A DNA stretch of 6,061 nt from Candidatus Zhuqueibacterota bacterium (GTDB taxonomy: Bacteria > SM23-31): contig JADFON010000126.1 of assembly GCA_022562855.1 (NCBI GenBank), forward strand, positions 1 to 6,061, in the 5' to 3' direction. Shown here in pieces: positions 1 to 5,782 of this stretch. The translations under genes and the position numbers were made by a program. Under the pieces are notes generated by a model that saw only the letters and a program-made list of their open reading frames with translations, was not told the DNA's origin and ran no database searches. How positions within the stretch are numbered: position 1 is the first letter of the stretch; the number at the start of each line of letters is the position of its first letter.

Positions 1-637
1 AGAGTGGATTTACGACGAGCGCGGAAACTACATATATTTTGGTACAGTTGAATCTATACCAAATGGACTAATTTGGGGAATAGAAATACGCCAGCCACAC
101 GAGCTTGAAGAAGCCATCTCAGATATAGGGCGGAAATGGAGCGGTAGAAAGGAAACTAGAGAGAATATTGTATTTGGTGAAGAAATATATGACAATGTTT
201 TTAAAGGTTCCTACACGAATACAGTAAAAAACATTATCAAAACAAAGGGGTTGGAAGATTGCATGAAACTTCAGGGATTTGTCTTTCCACCAACAAAAAT
301 ATTCTCCACAATTGATTTATTTTTGATGCCGTCTCAAAGAATCGGCGAATCCTGTCCCATGGTAATACTCGAAGCGATGGCTGCCGGCGTGCCGGTGATT
401 GCAACTGAGGTGGGAGGAATACCGGAGATTGTAGAACATGGCGTAACAGGATATTTGATCCCGCCAAAAGATCCACAGGCTATCGCAGATGCGGTCGAGC
501 ATGTAATAAATAACCCGGAAGAGGTGAAGAAAATCGTAGAAAACGCCCGAAGAACGGTTAAAGAACGGTTCGATTTCCGGGAAAACGCCCGGCAGTTTGT
601 AAAAATCTATCAAGAGCTTCTCGATGAACAGCGTTGA
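1..637 (+). CDS. Glycosyltransferase family 4 (GT-B fold), C-terminal part, 5' truncated by window edge
   Basis: The frame is open from base 2 to the TGA at 635-637, giving 211 residues, so the gene begins upstream of the window; the TTG at 251 is an internal codon and not the start. What is seen is the nucleotide-sugar-binding domain of a GT4 enzyme. A strand ending VFG and a GLEDCMKLQGFV segment precede DLFLMPS. The E-x7-E signature follows in GESCPMVILEAMAAGVPVIAT (E116 and E124 of the fragment), then GGIPEIVEHGVTGYLIPPKD and a C-terminal helix. Family members transfer a sugar from an activated donor to a growing glycan, usually on the cytoplasmic face of the membrane. Its last 14 bases overlap the next glycosyltransferase, which implies one transcript and translational coupling. 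The donor and acceptor cannot be told. The GR...KG phosphate-binding segment appears degenerate here (GTVESIPNG). Confidence 0.92.
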   Translation, partial: EWIYDERGNYIYFGTVESIPNGLIWGIEIRQPHELEEAISDIGRKWSGRKETRENIVFGEEIYDNVFKGSYTNTVKNIIKTKGLEDCMKLQGFVFPPTKIFSTIDLFLMPSQRIGESCPMVILEAMAAGVPVIATEVGGIPEIVEHGVTGYLIPPKDPQAIADAVEHVINNPEEVKKIVENARRTVKERFDFRENARQFVKIYQELLDEQR

Positions 638-1571
638 TTTCTCAGTCATAATCGTCAATTATAATTCGGATAACCTGCTTAAGAAGTGCCTGGAATCCAT
701 ATATGAATTTGTCAATGATGTTACGTTTGAAATAATTGTAATCGACAATGCGTCCACTGACGATAGTATTAAAACTGTAAAAAATGATTATTCTCAGGTT
801 CTCATTGTCCAAAACCCGGAAAACACCGGCTATTCACATGCAATAAATTGTGGACTTGAACGCGCAAAAGGGACGTACTGTGCAATAATGAACCCGGATA
901 CAGAATTAATTTCCGACATTTTCTCACCGGTTTACAGGTTTTTTCAATCCAACACAAATATCGGCGCTGTCGGCTGCGTCCAGACTTTTTCCGGCGGAAC
1001 AGCGCAGATGAGTTTCTTCAGGTTTCCCTCCCTTTTAGGGAGAATCGCCTATTTTACAGGAATTAACAGAATTGTAAATGCTGAGTCTTTAAGGAAGGAT
1101 AAAGCAAAGGACACGGGCGACGGTCACATTTATGTGGATGTAGTCGGCGGCGCTTTTCTAATCGTAAACCGCGAAATAATGGTATCGATTGGCGGGTTTG
1201 ACCCGGACTATTTCTTATACCACGAAGAAGCCGATTTTTGCTACCGGCTGAATAAAGCTGGTTTTCAAAATGTAATAATTCCGGGATTGAAAATAGTCCA
1301 TCACGGCAAGAACGACGAAACACCGGATAATCCCCTCGTGTATCACCATCGGAACCGCAGCCTGCTTATATATTTTTACAAAAACCACACACGTCTTTCT
1401 CTTTGGCTATTGCTCAGTATGAACATTTTTTTTCTTGCTCTGAAATTTATTTTTAGTTCCGGACAGAAATCAGACGGAAAACAAAGAAGATCGGTACATC
1501 TATCAGCCCTGAAGTATCATTTTAAATTTGTTGGATTTCTCTCCGGCAAATACGGTAAGAATATACCATAA
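624..1571 (+). CDS. Glycosyltransferase family 2 (GT-A), rhamnosyltransferase-like
   Basis: A complete 315-residue protein of usual length for this family. N-terminal GT-A landmarks appear in order: VIIVNYNS (8-15), DNAS (41-44), NTGYSHAINCGLERAKG (67-83) and the DXD-type site in NPDTEL (90-95, D92). Then come VGGAFLIVNRE (174-184) and GGFDPDYFLYHEEADFCYRL (190-209), where E201/E202 and D204 match the ED-x-D catalytic region. HHG (226-228) follows. A hydrophobic stretch at about 258-277 suggests membrane attachment near the C terminus. Close relatives are the WbbL/RfbF-like rhamnosyl and other deoxysugar transferases of O-antigen or exopolysaccharide synthesis, but the sugar cannot be read from sequence. 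The ATG at 624 lies inside the end of the preceding glycosyltransferase gene, so the two are very likely co-translated. The start is supported because the first beta strand begins only six residues later. Confidence 0.93.
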   Translation: MNSVDFSVIIVNYNSDNLLKKCLESIYEFVNDVTFEIIVIDNASTDDSIKTVKNDYSQVLIVQNPENTGYSHAINCGLERAKGTYCAIMNPDTELISDIFSPVYRFFQSNTNIGAVGCVQTFSGGTAQMSFFRFPSLLGRIAYFTGINRIVNAESLRKDKAKDTGDGHIYVDVVGGAFLIVNREIMVSIGGFDPDYFLYHEEADFCYRLNKAGFQNVIIPGLKIVHHGKNDETPDNPLVYHHRNRSLLIYFYKNHTRLSLWLLLSMNIFFLALKFIFSSGQKSDGKQRRSVHLSALKYHFKFVGFLSGKYGKNIP

Positions 1572-1639
1572 TGACAAAAGCGATCATCCAAAAAAGGCAA
1601 CTTATAAAAATATGGAATCAAGAAAGGAGCAACAGATGA
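1571..1639 (+). other. 22-codon open frame bridging the GT2 and M28 genes
   Basis: The ATG at 1571-1573 shares a base with the TAA of the glycosyltransferase (TAATG). The frame ends with a TGA at 1637-1639 that overlaps the peptidase start codon (ATGA). It uses a third reading frame relative to both neighbours and encodes a short basic peptide (MTKAIIQKRQ...). No separate ribosome binding site is visible for it. It could act as a translational relay between the genes, or be chance in a 64-base spacer. No function is claimed. Confidence 0.2.
1624..1629 (+). promoter_or_regulatory. Shine-Dalgarno site of the M28 peptidase gene
   Basis: AAGGAG lies six bases before the ATG at 1636. It decides the start: the frame is open further upstream (ATG at 1612 and earlier), but only 1636 combines this site with an immediately following lipoprotein signal sequence. 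Confidence 0.85.
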
Positions 1640-3285
1640 GAAATAAAACCCTGCTTACCACGGCGTTGACGGTTCTCTTCATCGTCAACTCTTGCGGCAC
1701 GACTTCCGATCCCGAATCGGCGGGAGTAAATCAAATTACTGAAAAAGGAATAAGATCGCATTTGAGATTCCTTTCCGATGACCTGCTTGAAGGCAGAGGG
1801 ACCGGATCACGCGGACTTAAAATCGCCGGGAACTATATGGCTGCGCAGTTTGAGCGAAGCGGAGTCAAGCCGGGTGGAGAAAACGGGACATATTTCCAGA
1901 CAGTCCCTATGGTCGGTTATACTGCCACCACACCGGTAACGTTTGAGTTCGTAAAGGGTGCGCAAAGGTATGCACTGAATTATCTTGACGATTTTGTTGC
2001 GAACACGGCAAGAGTTGAAACAAAAGTGACGTTAAACAAGGAAATTGTTTATGTCGGTTACGGGATCGATGCTCCGGAGCAAAACTGGAACGATTATAAA
2101 AATATGGATGTAAGGGACAAAATTCTCCTGATGACGGTGAACGATCCGCCATCGGATGATCCGGAACATTTCGGGGGTAAAGCTCTGACTTATTACGGCA
2201 GGTGGACATACAAGAATGAGATCGCCGGTGAAAAGGGAGCCGCTGGTGTAATACTGATTCACACCGATGAAAAAGCCGGGTATCCGTGGCAGGTGGTACG
2301 AAATTCCTGGAGCGGTGAACAGTCGATGCTCAAACCTAAACCCGGAGACCCGCCGAAAACGGCTGTCGAATCGTGGATAACGACAGAGATAGCTGAAAGA
2401 CTTTTTGAAATGGCAGGTTATTCGTTACAGGAAATGCTGGACAACGCAGCAAGCAGGGATTTTCAACCGGTACGTCTCGGGATAAATCTAAATCTCGATT
2501 TGACAAGCACAATTCGCGAAATAGAAACCCAGAATGTCGTCGGAATTGTCGAGGGAAAAATTGCCGATGAATATGTCGTTTACACCTCTCATCTTGATCA
2601 CCTTGGAATCGGAAGTCCGGTAAATGGCGATGCCATATTTAACGGTGCGAAGGATAATGCATCGGGAAGCAGCGCTCTGATAGAAATTGCAGGCGCCTTT
2701 GCGGGACTGCCGGAACAGCCCGACCGGTCGATAGTTTTTCTTGGCGTTACCGCTGAGGAGCAGGGTTTGCTCGGTTCGAAATATTATGCGCAAAATCCGG
2801 TTTATCCTCTGGAAAAAACTCTTGCCTTAGTTAATATAGACGCAATACACTTTTCAGGAAGGGTAAAGGACGTTATACTGCTTGGTGCAGACCGCTCATC
2901 TCTTGGAGTTCTCGGGATTCAGACCGCGGCAGATAACGGTCTTAAGGTCATACCCGACCCGTCGCCTGAACAAGGATATTTTTTCCGGTCCGATCAACTA
3001 AGTTTTGTGCGGGTCGGCGTGCCGGCGATCTACATAGACCCCGGACAGGAAATCGAAGGTAAACCCGAAGGATGGGGCGCGATCCAGGAAGAACTGTACA
3101 ATGCTGAAAAATACCATCAGCCGTCGGATGAATATTCCGACGATTTGGACCTGGGAGCCGTTGTGCAGATCTCCAGGTTTGCTTTCCAGGTTGGATACCG
3201 GATTGCGGCGTTATCCGCATGGCCCGTATGGAACGAAGGCGAGCAGTTTAAAGCTATCCGAGAAGCGTCTCTGAAAGGCAAGTAA
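1636..3285 (+). CDS. M28 family zinc metallopeptidase, secreted lipoprotein with PA-like insert
   Basis: A 549-residue protein. Residues 1-20 form a lipoprotein signal: basic start, hydrophobic LLTTALTVLFIV, then VNSC with lipidated C20. G21 follows, so no Asp+2 inner-membrane retention signal is present. A PA-like domain covers about 130-225 (DKILLMTVNDPP, GAAGVILIHT). The catalytic M28 domain covers about 295-530 with every expected metal ligand: H319 in SHLDHLG, D340 in GAKDNASG, catalytic E374 and ligand E375 in TAEEQGLLGS, D402 in VNIDAI, and H494 in YHQPSDEY. The family uses two zinc ions to remove N-terminal amino acids or hydrolyse related amides, here presumably in the periplasm or on the outer membrane. 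The gene follows two surface-glycan glycosyltransferase genes after 64 bases. No strong terminator lies between them, so read-through is plausible. Substrate specificity is not predictable. Confidence 0.93.
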   Translation: MRNKTLLTTALTVLFIVNSCGTTSDPESAGVNQITEKGIRSHLRFLSDDLLEGRGTGSRGLKIAGNYMAAQFERSGVKPGGENGTYFQTVPMVGYTATTPVTFEFVKGAQRYALNYLDDFVANTARVETKVTLNKEIVYVGYGIDAPEQNWNDYKNMDVRDKILLMTVNDPPSDDPEHFGGKALTYYGRWTYKNEIAGEKGAAGVILIHTDEKAGYPWQVVRNSWSGEQSMLKPKPGDPPKTAVESWITTEIAERLFEMAGYSLQEMLDNAASRDFQPVRLGINLNLDLTSTIREIETQNVVGIVEGKIADEYVVYTSHLDHLGIGSPVNGDAIFNGAKDNASGSSALIEIAGAFAGLPEQPDRSIVFLGVTAEEQGLLGSKYYAQNPVYPLEKTLALVNIDAIHFSGRVKDVILLGADRSSLGVLGIQTAADNGLKVIPDPSPEQGYFFRSDQLSFVRVGVPAIYIDPGQEIEGKPEGWGAIQEELYNAEKYHQPSDEYSDDLDLGAVVQISRFAFQVGYRIAALSAWPVWNEGEQFKAIREASLKGK

Positions 3286-3360
3286 TTTTTTAGCCTTAAT
3301 AATTCATATAATAAATAATATATGCACCTAAGTTATAAAATAACAATATCTTAGAAAGAA

Positions 3361-3460
3361 TTAGTAGAACAGGCGTTCTTGCCTGTTTAAAAATTGACAG
3401 ACCCAAAAACTGGACAGGCCCCGATAAAAGGGACAGGCAGGAAAGCCTGTCTCACTATTA
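3361..3460. repeat. About 100-bp MITE/REP-like element with imperfect terminal inverted repeats
   Basis: The ends carry TAGTAGAACAGGC (3362-3374) and GCCTGTCTCACTA (3445-3457), which match as inverted repeats at 10 of 13 positions. Each end also forms its own hairpin: AACAGGC/GCCTGTT at 3368-3387 with a 6-base loop, and GACAGGC/GCCTGTC at 3432-3451 with a 6-base loop. Two further GACAG-type motifs lie inside (GACAGACCC and TGGACAGGCCCC). There is no coding capacity. This layout of paired palindromes resembles REP doublets or a small non-autonomous element; the family is not identified. Confidence 0.6.
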
Positions 3461-3507
3461 AATAGTTTTATACAGAAAAAAACAAATTTGTGAATAGGTC
3501 AGATTTG

Positions 3508-3526
3508 ACACTGATTTACACTGATT
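3508..3526. repeat. Two tandem copies of ACACTGATT
   Basis: ACACTGATT occurs at 3508-3516 and again at 3518-3526, separated by one T. It is followed by a small stem, ATTGG/CCAAT (3524-3538). The 10-base period looks like a short tandem-repeat remnant; it may be a degenerate copy of a dispersed repeat family. Confidence 0.5.
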
Positions 3527-3561
3527 GGATAAACCAATACACATTTTCCTGTTAAGGAGGG

Positions 3562-3620
3562 GGTAGCATTTCAGATAAATCTTTGGAGCAGATTACACAG
3601 ACAGGAATGTCTGTGCTACC
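3562..3620. repeat. Nested palindrome: GGTAGC...GCTACC around a perfect 8-bp hairpin
   Basis: The inner hairpin pairs CACAGACA (3596-3603) with TGTCTGTG (3608-3615) perfectly around a GGAA tetraloop. The outer arms GGTAGC (3562-3567) and GCTACC (3615-3620) are also exact inverted repeats. Read on the minus strand, the unit begins GGTAGCACAGACATTCC, which has the look of a dispersed palindromic repeat. It shares the CAG-ACA/TGTCTG type of stem with the element at 3361-3460. Confidence 0.6.
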
Positions 3621-3636
3621 ATTAGATTGACCGGAG

Positions 3637-3696
3637 GGACATATTTTCTTGTCCGCCCCGTTTTTTGGGGTCCGCTCCGTTTTTGGGGCCTGTCCA
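3637..3696. repeat. Tandem GTCCGCYCCG-T(5-6)-GGG units ending in an inverted copy of the 3411-3422 motif
   Basis: Two direct units follow each other: 3651-3669 and 3670-3687, differing at one C/T and in T-run length (6 versus 5). They lead into GGGGCCTGTCCA (3685-3696), which is the exact reverse complement of TGGACAGGCCCC at 3411-3422. A weak GGACA/TGTCC stem opens the block (3638-3654). The exact 12-base inverted match links this block to the 3361-3460 element as a related copy in opposite orientation. Confidence 0.55.
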
Positions 3697-3745
3697 TTGA
3701 TGTAGTGGTTATTGAAACAAACCTTCTTTTCACAATCCCCCCTAA

Positions 3746-3787
3746 AAACCAAAATCGGGAGCAGTTTTCTGCGTCCCGATCTGGTTT
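3746..3787. repeat. Long imperfect hairpin
   Basis: ATCGGGAGCAG (3754-3764) pairs with CTGC, one bulged G, then TCCCGAT (3769-3780), around a TTTT loop. After a small internal loop, AAACC (3746-3750) pairs with GGTTT (3783-3787). This is the strongest single stem in the spacer. No T run follows on either strand, so it is not a typical terminator. Confidence 0.6.
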
Positions 3788-3804
3788 CTGGTGCAATCTT
3801 TCTT

Positions 3805-3836
3805 GCAGGCAAATAGCCCGAAAGCTATCTGCCTGC
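3805..3836. repeat. Hairpin with 7 + 5 bp stem
   Basis: GCAGGCA (3805-3811) pairs with TGCCTGC (3830-3836). After one A/C mismatch, ATAGC (3813-3817) pairs with GCTAT (3824-3828) around the loop CCGAAA. It stands 17 bases after the preceding hairpin. Its outer stem has the same GCAGGCA/TGCCTG flavour as the elements near 3370 and 3440. Confidence 0.55.
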
Positions 3837-3851
3837 TGATAGGTGCGATGT

Positions 3852-3868
3852 AGGCAATAACGTTGCCT
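3852..3868. repeat. Small hairpin AGGCAA/TTGCCT
   Basis: AGGCAA (3852-3857) pairs with TTGCCT (3863-3868) around TAACG. Its right half, ACGTTGCC, resembles the apical segments of the hairpins at 4108-4172. Confidence 0.4.
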
Positions 3869-4107
3869 GATAAATAATAATGCAAATAGAATGCCAAACT
3901 ATATTTCGGTAAAATTTGTGCTGAAAGCCCTTGAATTCGAAGAAAAATTAAAGAAAAATGACAATCTCTGCACGGGCAAGATTTTGCACGGTTGGGAGAT
4001 CAATTCATAAAATGACCTGGAATTTATGATTATCAGCCGACACTTCTCTGAAATATCTTAAGGTATGCGCTCAAAAAGAACCTTTACAAAGTTCCCTAAA
4101 GGGGTCT

Positions 4108-4172
4108 CAGGGGATGTTGTCCCCTGGATTGGAATATTGCTAATCCAGGAATAGTTTCAGCGTTAGCTGAAA
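4108..4172. repeat. Cluster of three consecutive or overlapping hairpins downstream of the radical SAM gene
   Basis: Hairpin 1 is CAGGGGA/TCCCCTG (4108-4126, loop TGTTG). Hairpin 2 is CCTGGATT/AATCCAGG (4123-4149). Hairpin 3 is TTTCAGC/GCTGAAA (4155-4172, loop GTTA). Hairpins 1 and 2 share bases 4123-4126, so they exclude each other unless one is shortened. The cluster begins 45 bases past the stop of the minus-strand radical SAM gene and could shape the 3' end of its transcript. No T run follows, so termination is not demonstrated. Confidence 0.55.
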
Positions 4173-4216
4173 ATTACTAAAACCGGCGGGGACCTGATAA
4201 AGAGATTTCTAAGTAA

Positions 4217-5476
4217 TCAAAATTCCGCTTTTGTCCTGTTAAAATATCCAAACCTGATACCGGGTATTTCTTGTTTCAGTATATCCATCATCTTGAGAAT
4301 ACCCATACCGGGGGTTTCGGGGTACCCCACCGCTTCAAGATAGTAATGGGGATCTATGTTTAAATTCCGCATTTGTATCAGGTTCACCCCGTTATCTCTC
4401 ACAAGACCTATCAACGCCTCTACCTCGTCTTCCTGGTCTGAAATTCCGGGAAACACGAGTAGATTTATCGTTACAAAAATTCCTGCCTCGGAAGCTGTCT
4501 TGATAGACTTTACAACTTCATTATAACAATAATCGCTTGGTCGATAGTAATTTTCATAGGTCTGCTTCACAGCGCTGTTAATACTCACCCGAATGCTGTC
4601 GAGACCTGCCTCGCAAAGACTCTTTATTTTATCCGGTTTGCTTCCGTTTGTATTAATGTTAACCGTGCTCTCAGGCTTTGCGCTTTTTATTGTGCGGATT
4701 GCCTCTGTGAGTGTGTCGGTCTGCATAATCGGTTCTCCTTCGCATCCCTGCCCAAAACTGACAAGAGGTTCGGGAGCACACTCAAAATGGTCAATCGAAA
4801 GCTCGGAAATCTCTTTAGCGGAAGGGATAAACTTCAGCCGCTCCATCGATGCTTTTACCTTACCGTTGGGCTGCAGGGATATACAGCCGACACAATCGGA
4901 ATTGCAGACAGGAGAAGTGGGCAGGGGACATTCCCATCGCTCAAGGAAAAAATTTTTAGCCGCAAAACAGTGAAAGTCTCTTGCGCAGATAGCAAGTTGC
5001 TGCACGAGCCGGTTGTCCTTGAGCCTTTCCATTTTCATGGCTATGTTTTCATCGAGATTGCGGTCGTCAAACTTCGAAGGATTCCAGTGTTTGTCGTCAT
5101 CGACCTTAACCGCAGGCACCCAGAATTCACCGTCCTTCCAGGCAAGCGCTGTGTATGCCCAAAGAGGAAGTAAGCCTTTGCCGGTATGAAAGTACGTACC
5201 CGGAAGATATAAGCGTGTATAGCCCGGCGGCAAAAATGCGCTCACCGCAGAAAGATCATTTTTCCCGTTATTTAGTAAAACCGCACTTCCGGAGCCGGAT
5301 TTCCATCCAAGCGGTTCGTGATCGGGAAGGGTAAAGAATTTACTGCCTTCCGGCAGCGGAATCATTTCTTCATCGGTCGGTTGAACAAAGTGTTGCGCGG
5401 AACAACATACGACGCCATGATTCTTTGCATCGAATATTTCGCCGCTTTTATTCGTGTATGTCGCCTGGTAGGTCAT
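4217..5476 (-). CDS. Radical SAM protein of an uncharacterised family, CX3CX2C cluster motif
   Basis: A 419-residue protein. The [4Fe-4S]-binding motif is C191-x3-C195-x2-C198 in SPVCNSDCVGCISLQ. The GGE-type SAM-binding segment follows as SFGQGCEGEP (240-249). INTNGS (274-279), LDSIRVSINSA (292-302) and VTINLLVFPG (335-344) complete a partial TIM barrel. An unusual domain of about 150 residues precedes the barrel (FVQPTDEEMIPLPEGS; LPLWAYTALAWKDGEFWV). Further cysteines at 164, 170 and 183 lie just ahead of the motif and could bind another metal centre; that is inference. I recognise the overall family from general knowledge as a conserved, stand-alone radical SAM group, but I know of no assigned reaction. 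The ATG at 5476 is chosen because the family-like N terminus starts there. No clear Shine-Dalgarno precedes it. The gene lies 63 bases downstream of the cysteine-rich gene, on the same strand. Confidence 0.92.
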   Translation of the reverse strand: MTYQATYTNKSGEIFDAKNHGVVCCSAQHFVQPTDEEMIPLPEGSKFFTLPDHEPLGWKSGSGSAVLLNNGKNDLSAVSAFLPPGYTRLYLPGTYFHTGKGLLPLWAYTALAWKDGEFWVPAVKVDDDKHWNPSKFDDRNLDENIAMKMERLKDNRLVQQLAICARDFHCFAAKNFFLERWECPLPTSPVCNSDCVGCISLQPNGKVKASMERLKFIPSAKEISELSIDHFECAPEPLVSFGQGCEGEPIMQTDTLTEAIRTIKSAKPESTVNINTNGSKPDKIKSLCEAGLDSIRVSINSAVKQTYENYYRPSDYCYNEVVKSIKTASEAGIFVTINLLVFPGISDQEDEVEALIGLVRDNGVNLIQMRNLNIDPHYYLEAVGYPETPGMGILKMMDILKQEIPGIRFGYFNRTKAEF

Positions 5477-5496
5477 AACATTAAATTGAGATCCAT
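5473..5496 (-). other. Seven-codon open frame overlapping the radical SAM start
   Basis: ATG at 5496-5494 opens a seven-residue frame (MDLNLML) whose TGA overlaps the radical SAM ATG as ATGA. The real gene lacks an evident ribosome binding site, so re-initiation from this frame is conceivable. It has no convincing ribosome binding site of its own, and chance is quite possible. Confidence 0.15.
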
Positions 5497-5539
5497 TTTT
5501 TTACGCTAGAGGTGTTCTAAATTTTAGTGATAGTATTTT

Positions 5540-5782
5540 CTATTTCAACATTCCGTGTTTTCTGAATAGTTGAACTTCACACTCTCTGCTTGATGGACAT
5601 TCTTCTTGTTCAGCTCCACATATTGCACACAATCGTCTGCTTATAGAATGAATAAAATCGTCTATGCATTCGCAATCCCAATAATCCAAATTCAAGAGAA
5701 TATCTCCTACTTGTTGAACTCTTTCATTATGTTCATTTAAAGAGTCAAACCAATTATTTGCTTTCAAGTATAGTGTTCCCAT
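5540..5782 (-). CDS. Small cysteine-rich protein, unrecognised, putative metal-binding
   Basis: An 80-residue protein that I do not recognise. The first 35 residues are mixed polar and aromatic (NNWFDSLNEHNERVQQVGDILLNLDYW) and look helical. The second half carries six cysteines: C37-x-C39 in WDCEC, C52-x2-C55 in LCAICG, and C62-x5-C68 in ECPSSREC, plus H45 and H76. The CxxC plus two more cysteines resembles a small zinc-ribbon or knuckle, but that is inference. The start ATG lies inside the end of the DUF3883 gene (19-base overlap), which argues for translational coupling and a joint role with it. No Shine-Dalgarno is visible. It ends in TAG. That it is real is supported by the tight overlap and the patterned cysteines. 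Confidence 0.7.
   Translation of the reverse strand: MGTLYLKANNWFDSLNEHNERVQQVGDILLNLDYWDCECIDDFIHSISRRLCAICGAEQEECPSSRECEVQLFRKHGMLK

Larger units (their letters stand above)
3286..4216. other. Gene-free spacer between convergent genes, rich in palindromes and repeats
   Basis: No frame here has recognisable protein similarity, a ribosome binding site and reasonable length together. The first 75 bases are very AT-rich. The remainder is filled with short palindromes and repeats, listed separately. Both flanking genes end here: M28 from the left, radical SAM from the right. No canonical rho-independent terminator (GC stem plus long T run) was found for either gene, although several stems could serve as weak or bidirectional terminators. 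Confidence 0.8.

Noticed and set aside
251-637. Short glycosyltransferase starting at TTG 251
   Set aside because: The frame is open to base 2 and the upstream residues continue the GT-B donor domain, so this is the tail of a longer truncated gene.
1528-1635. Longer M28 start upstream of 1636
   Set aside because: It would add 36 residues before the lipoprotein signal and overlap the glycosyltransferase. AAGGAG and the signal sequence support 1636.
2488-2793. Antisense open frame within the M28 gene
   Set aside because: Shadow of a gene whose metal ligands are all in order on the + strand; no independent support.
3368-3390. Hairpin AACAGGC/GCCTGTT as a rho-independent terminator for the M28 gene
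   Set aside because: Only three T residues follow before an A-rich stretch, and the stem is better explained as one end of a paired-palindrome element.
3552-3839. Open frames on both strands (- 3552-3812, - 3593-3796, + 3627-3839)
   Set aside because: They translate the palindromes and tandem repeats listed here, have low-complexity or odd composition, lack ribosome binding sites and show no recognisable domain.
3891-4010. 39-codon + strand open frame (MPNYISVKFV...)
   Set aside because: Short, no ribosome binding site, no similarity I recognise, located in a repeat-rich spacer. Kept only as a remote possibility.
3361-4172. CRISPR-like array
   Set aside because: The repeats differ in sequence, are not evenly spaced and have no constant spacer length; no cas genes are present.
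4593-5173. Antisense open frames (+ 4593-4973 and + 4787-5173) across the radical SAM gene
   Set aside because: They lie wholly within a gene with clear family motifs and have no protein signature of their own.
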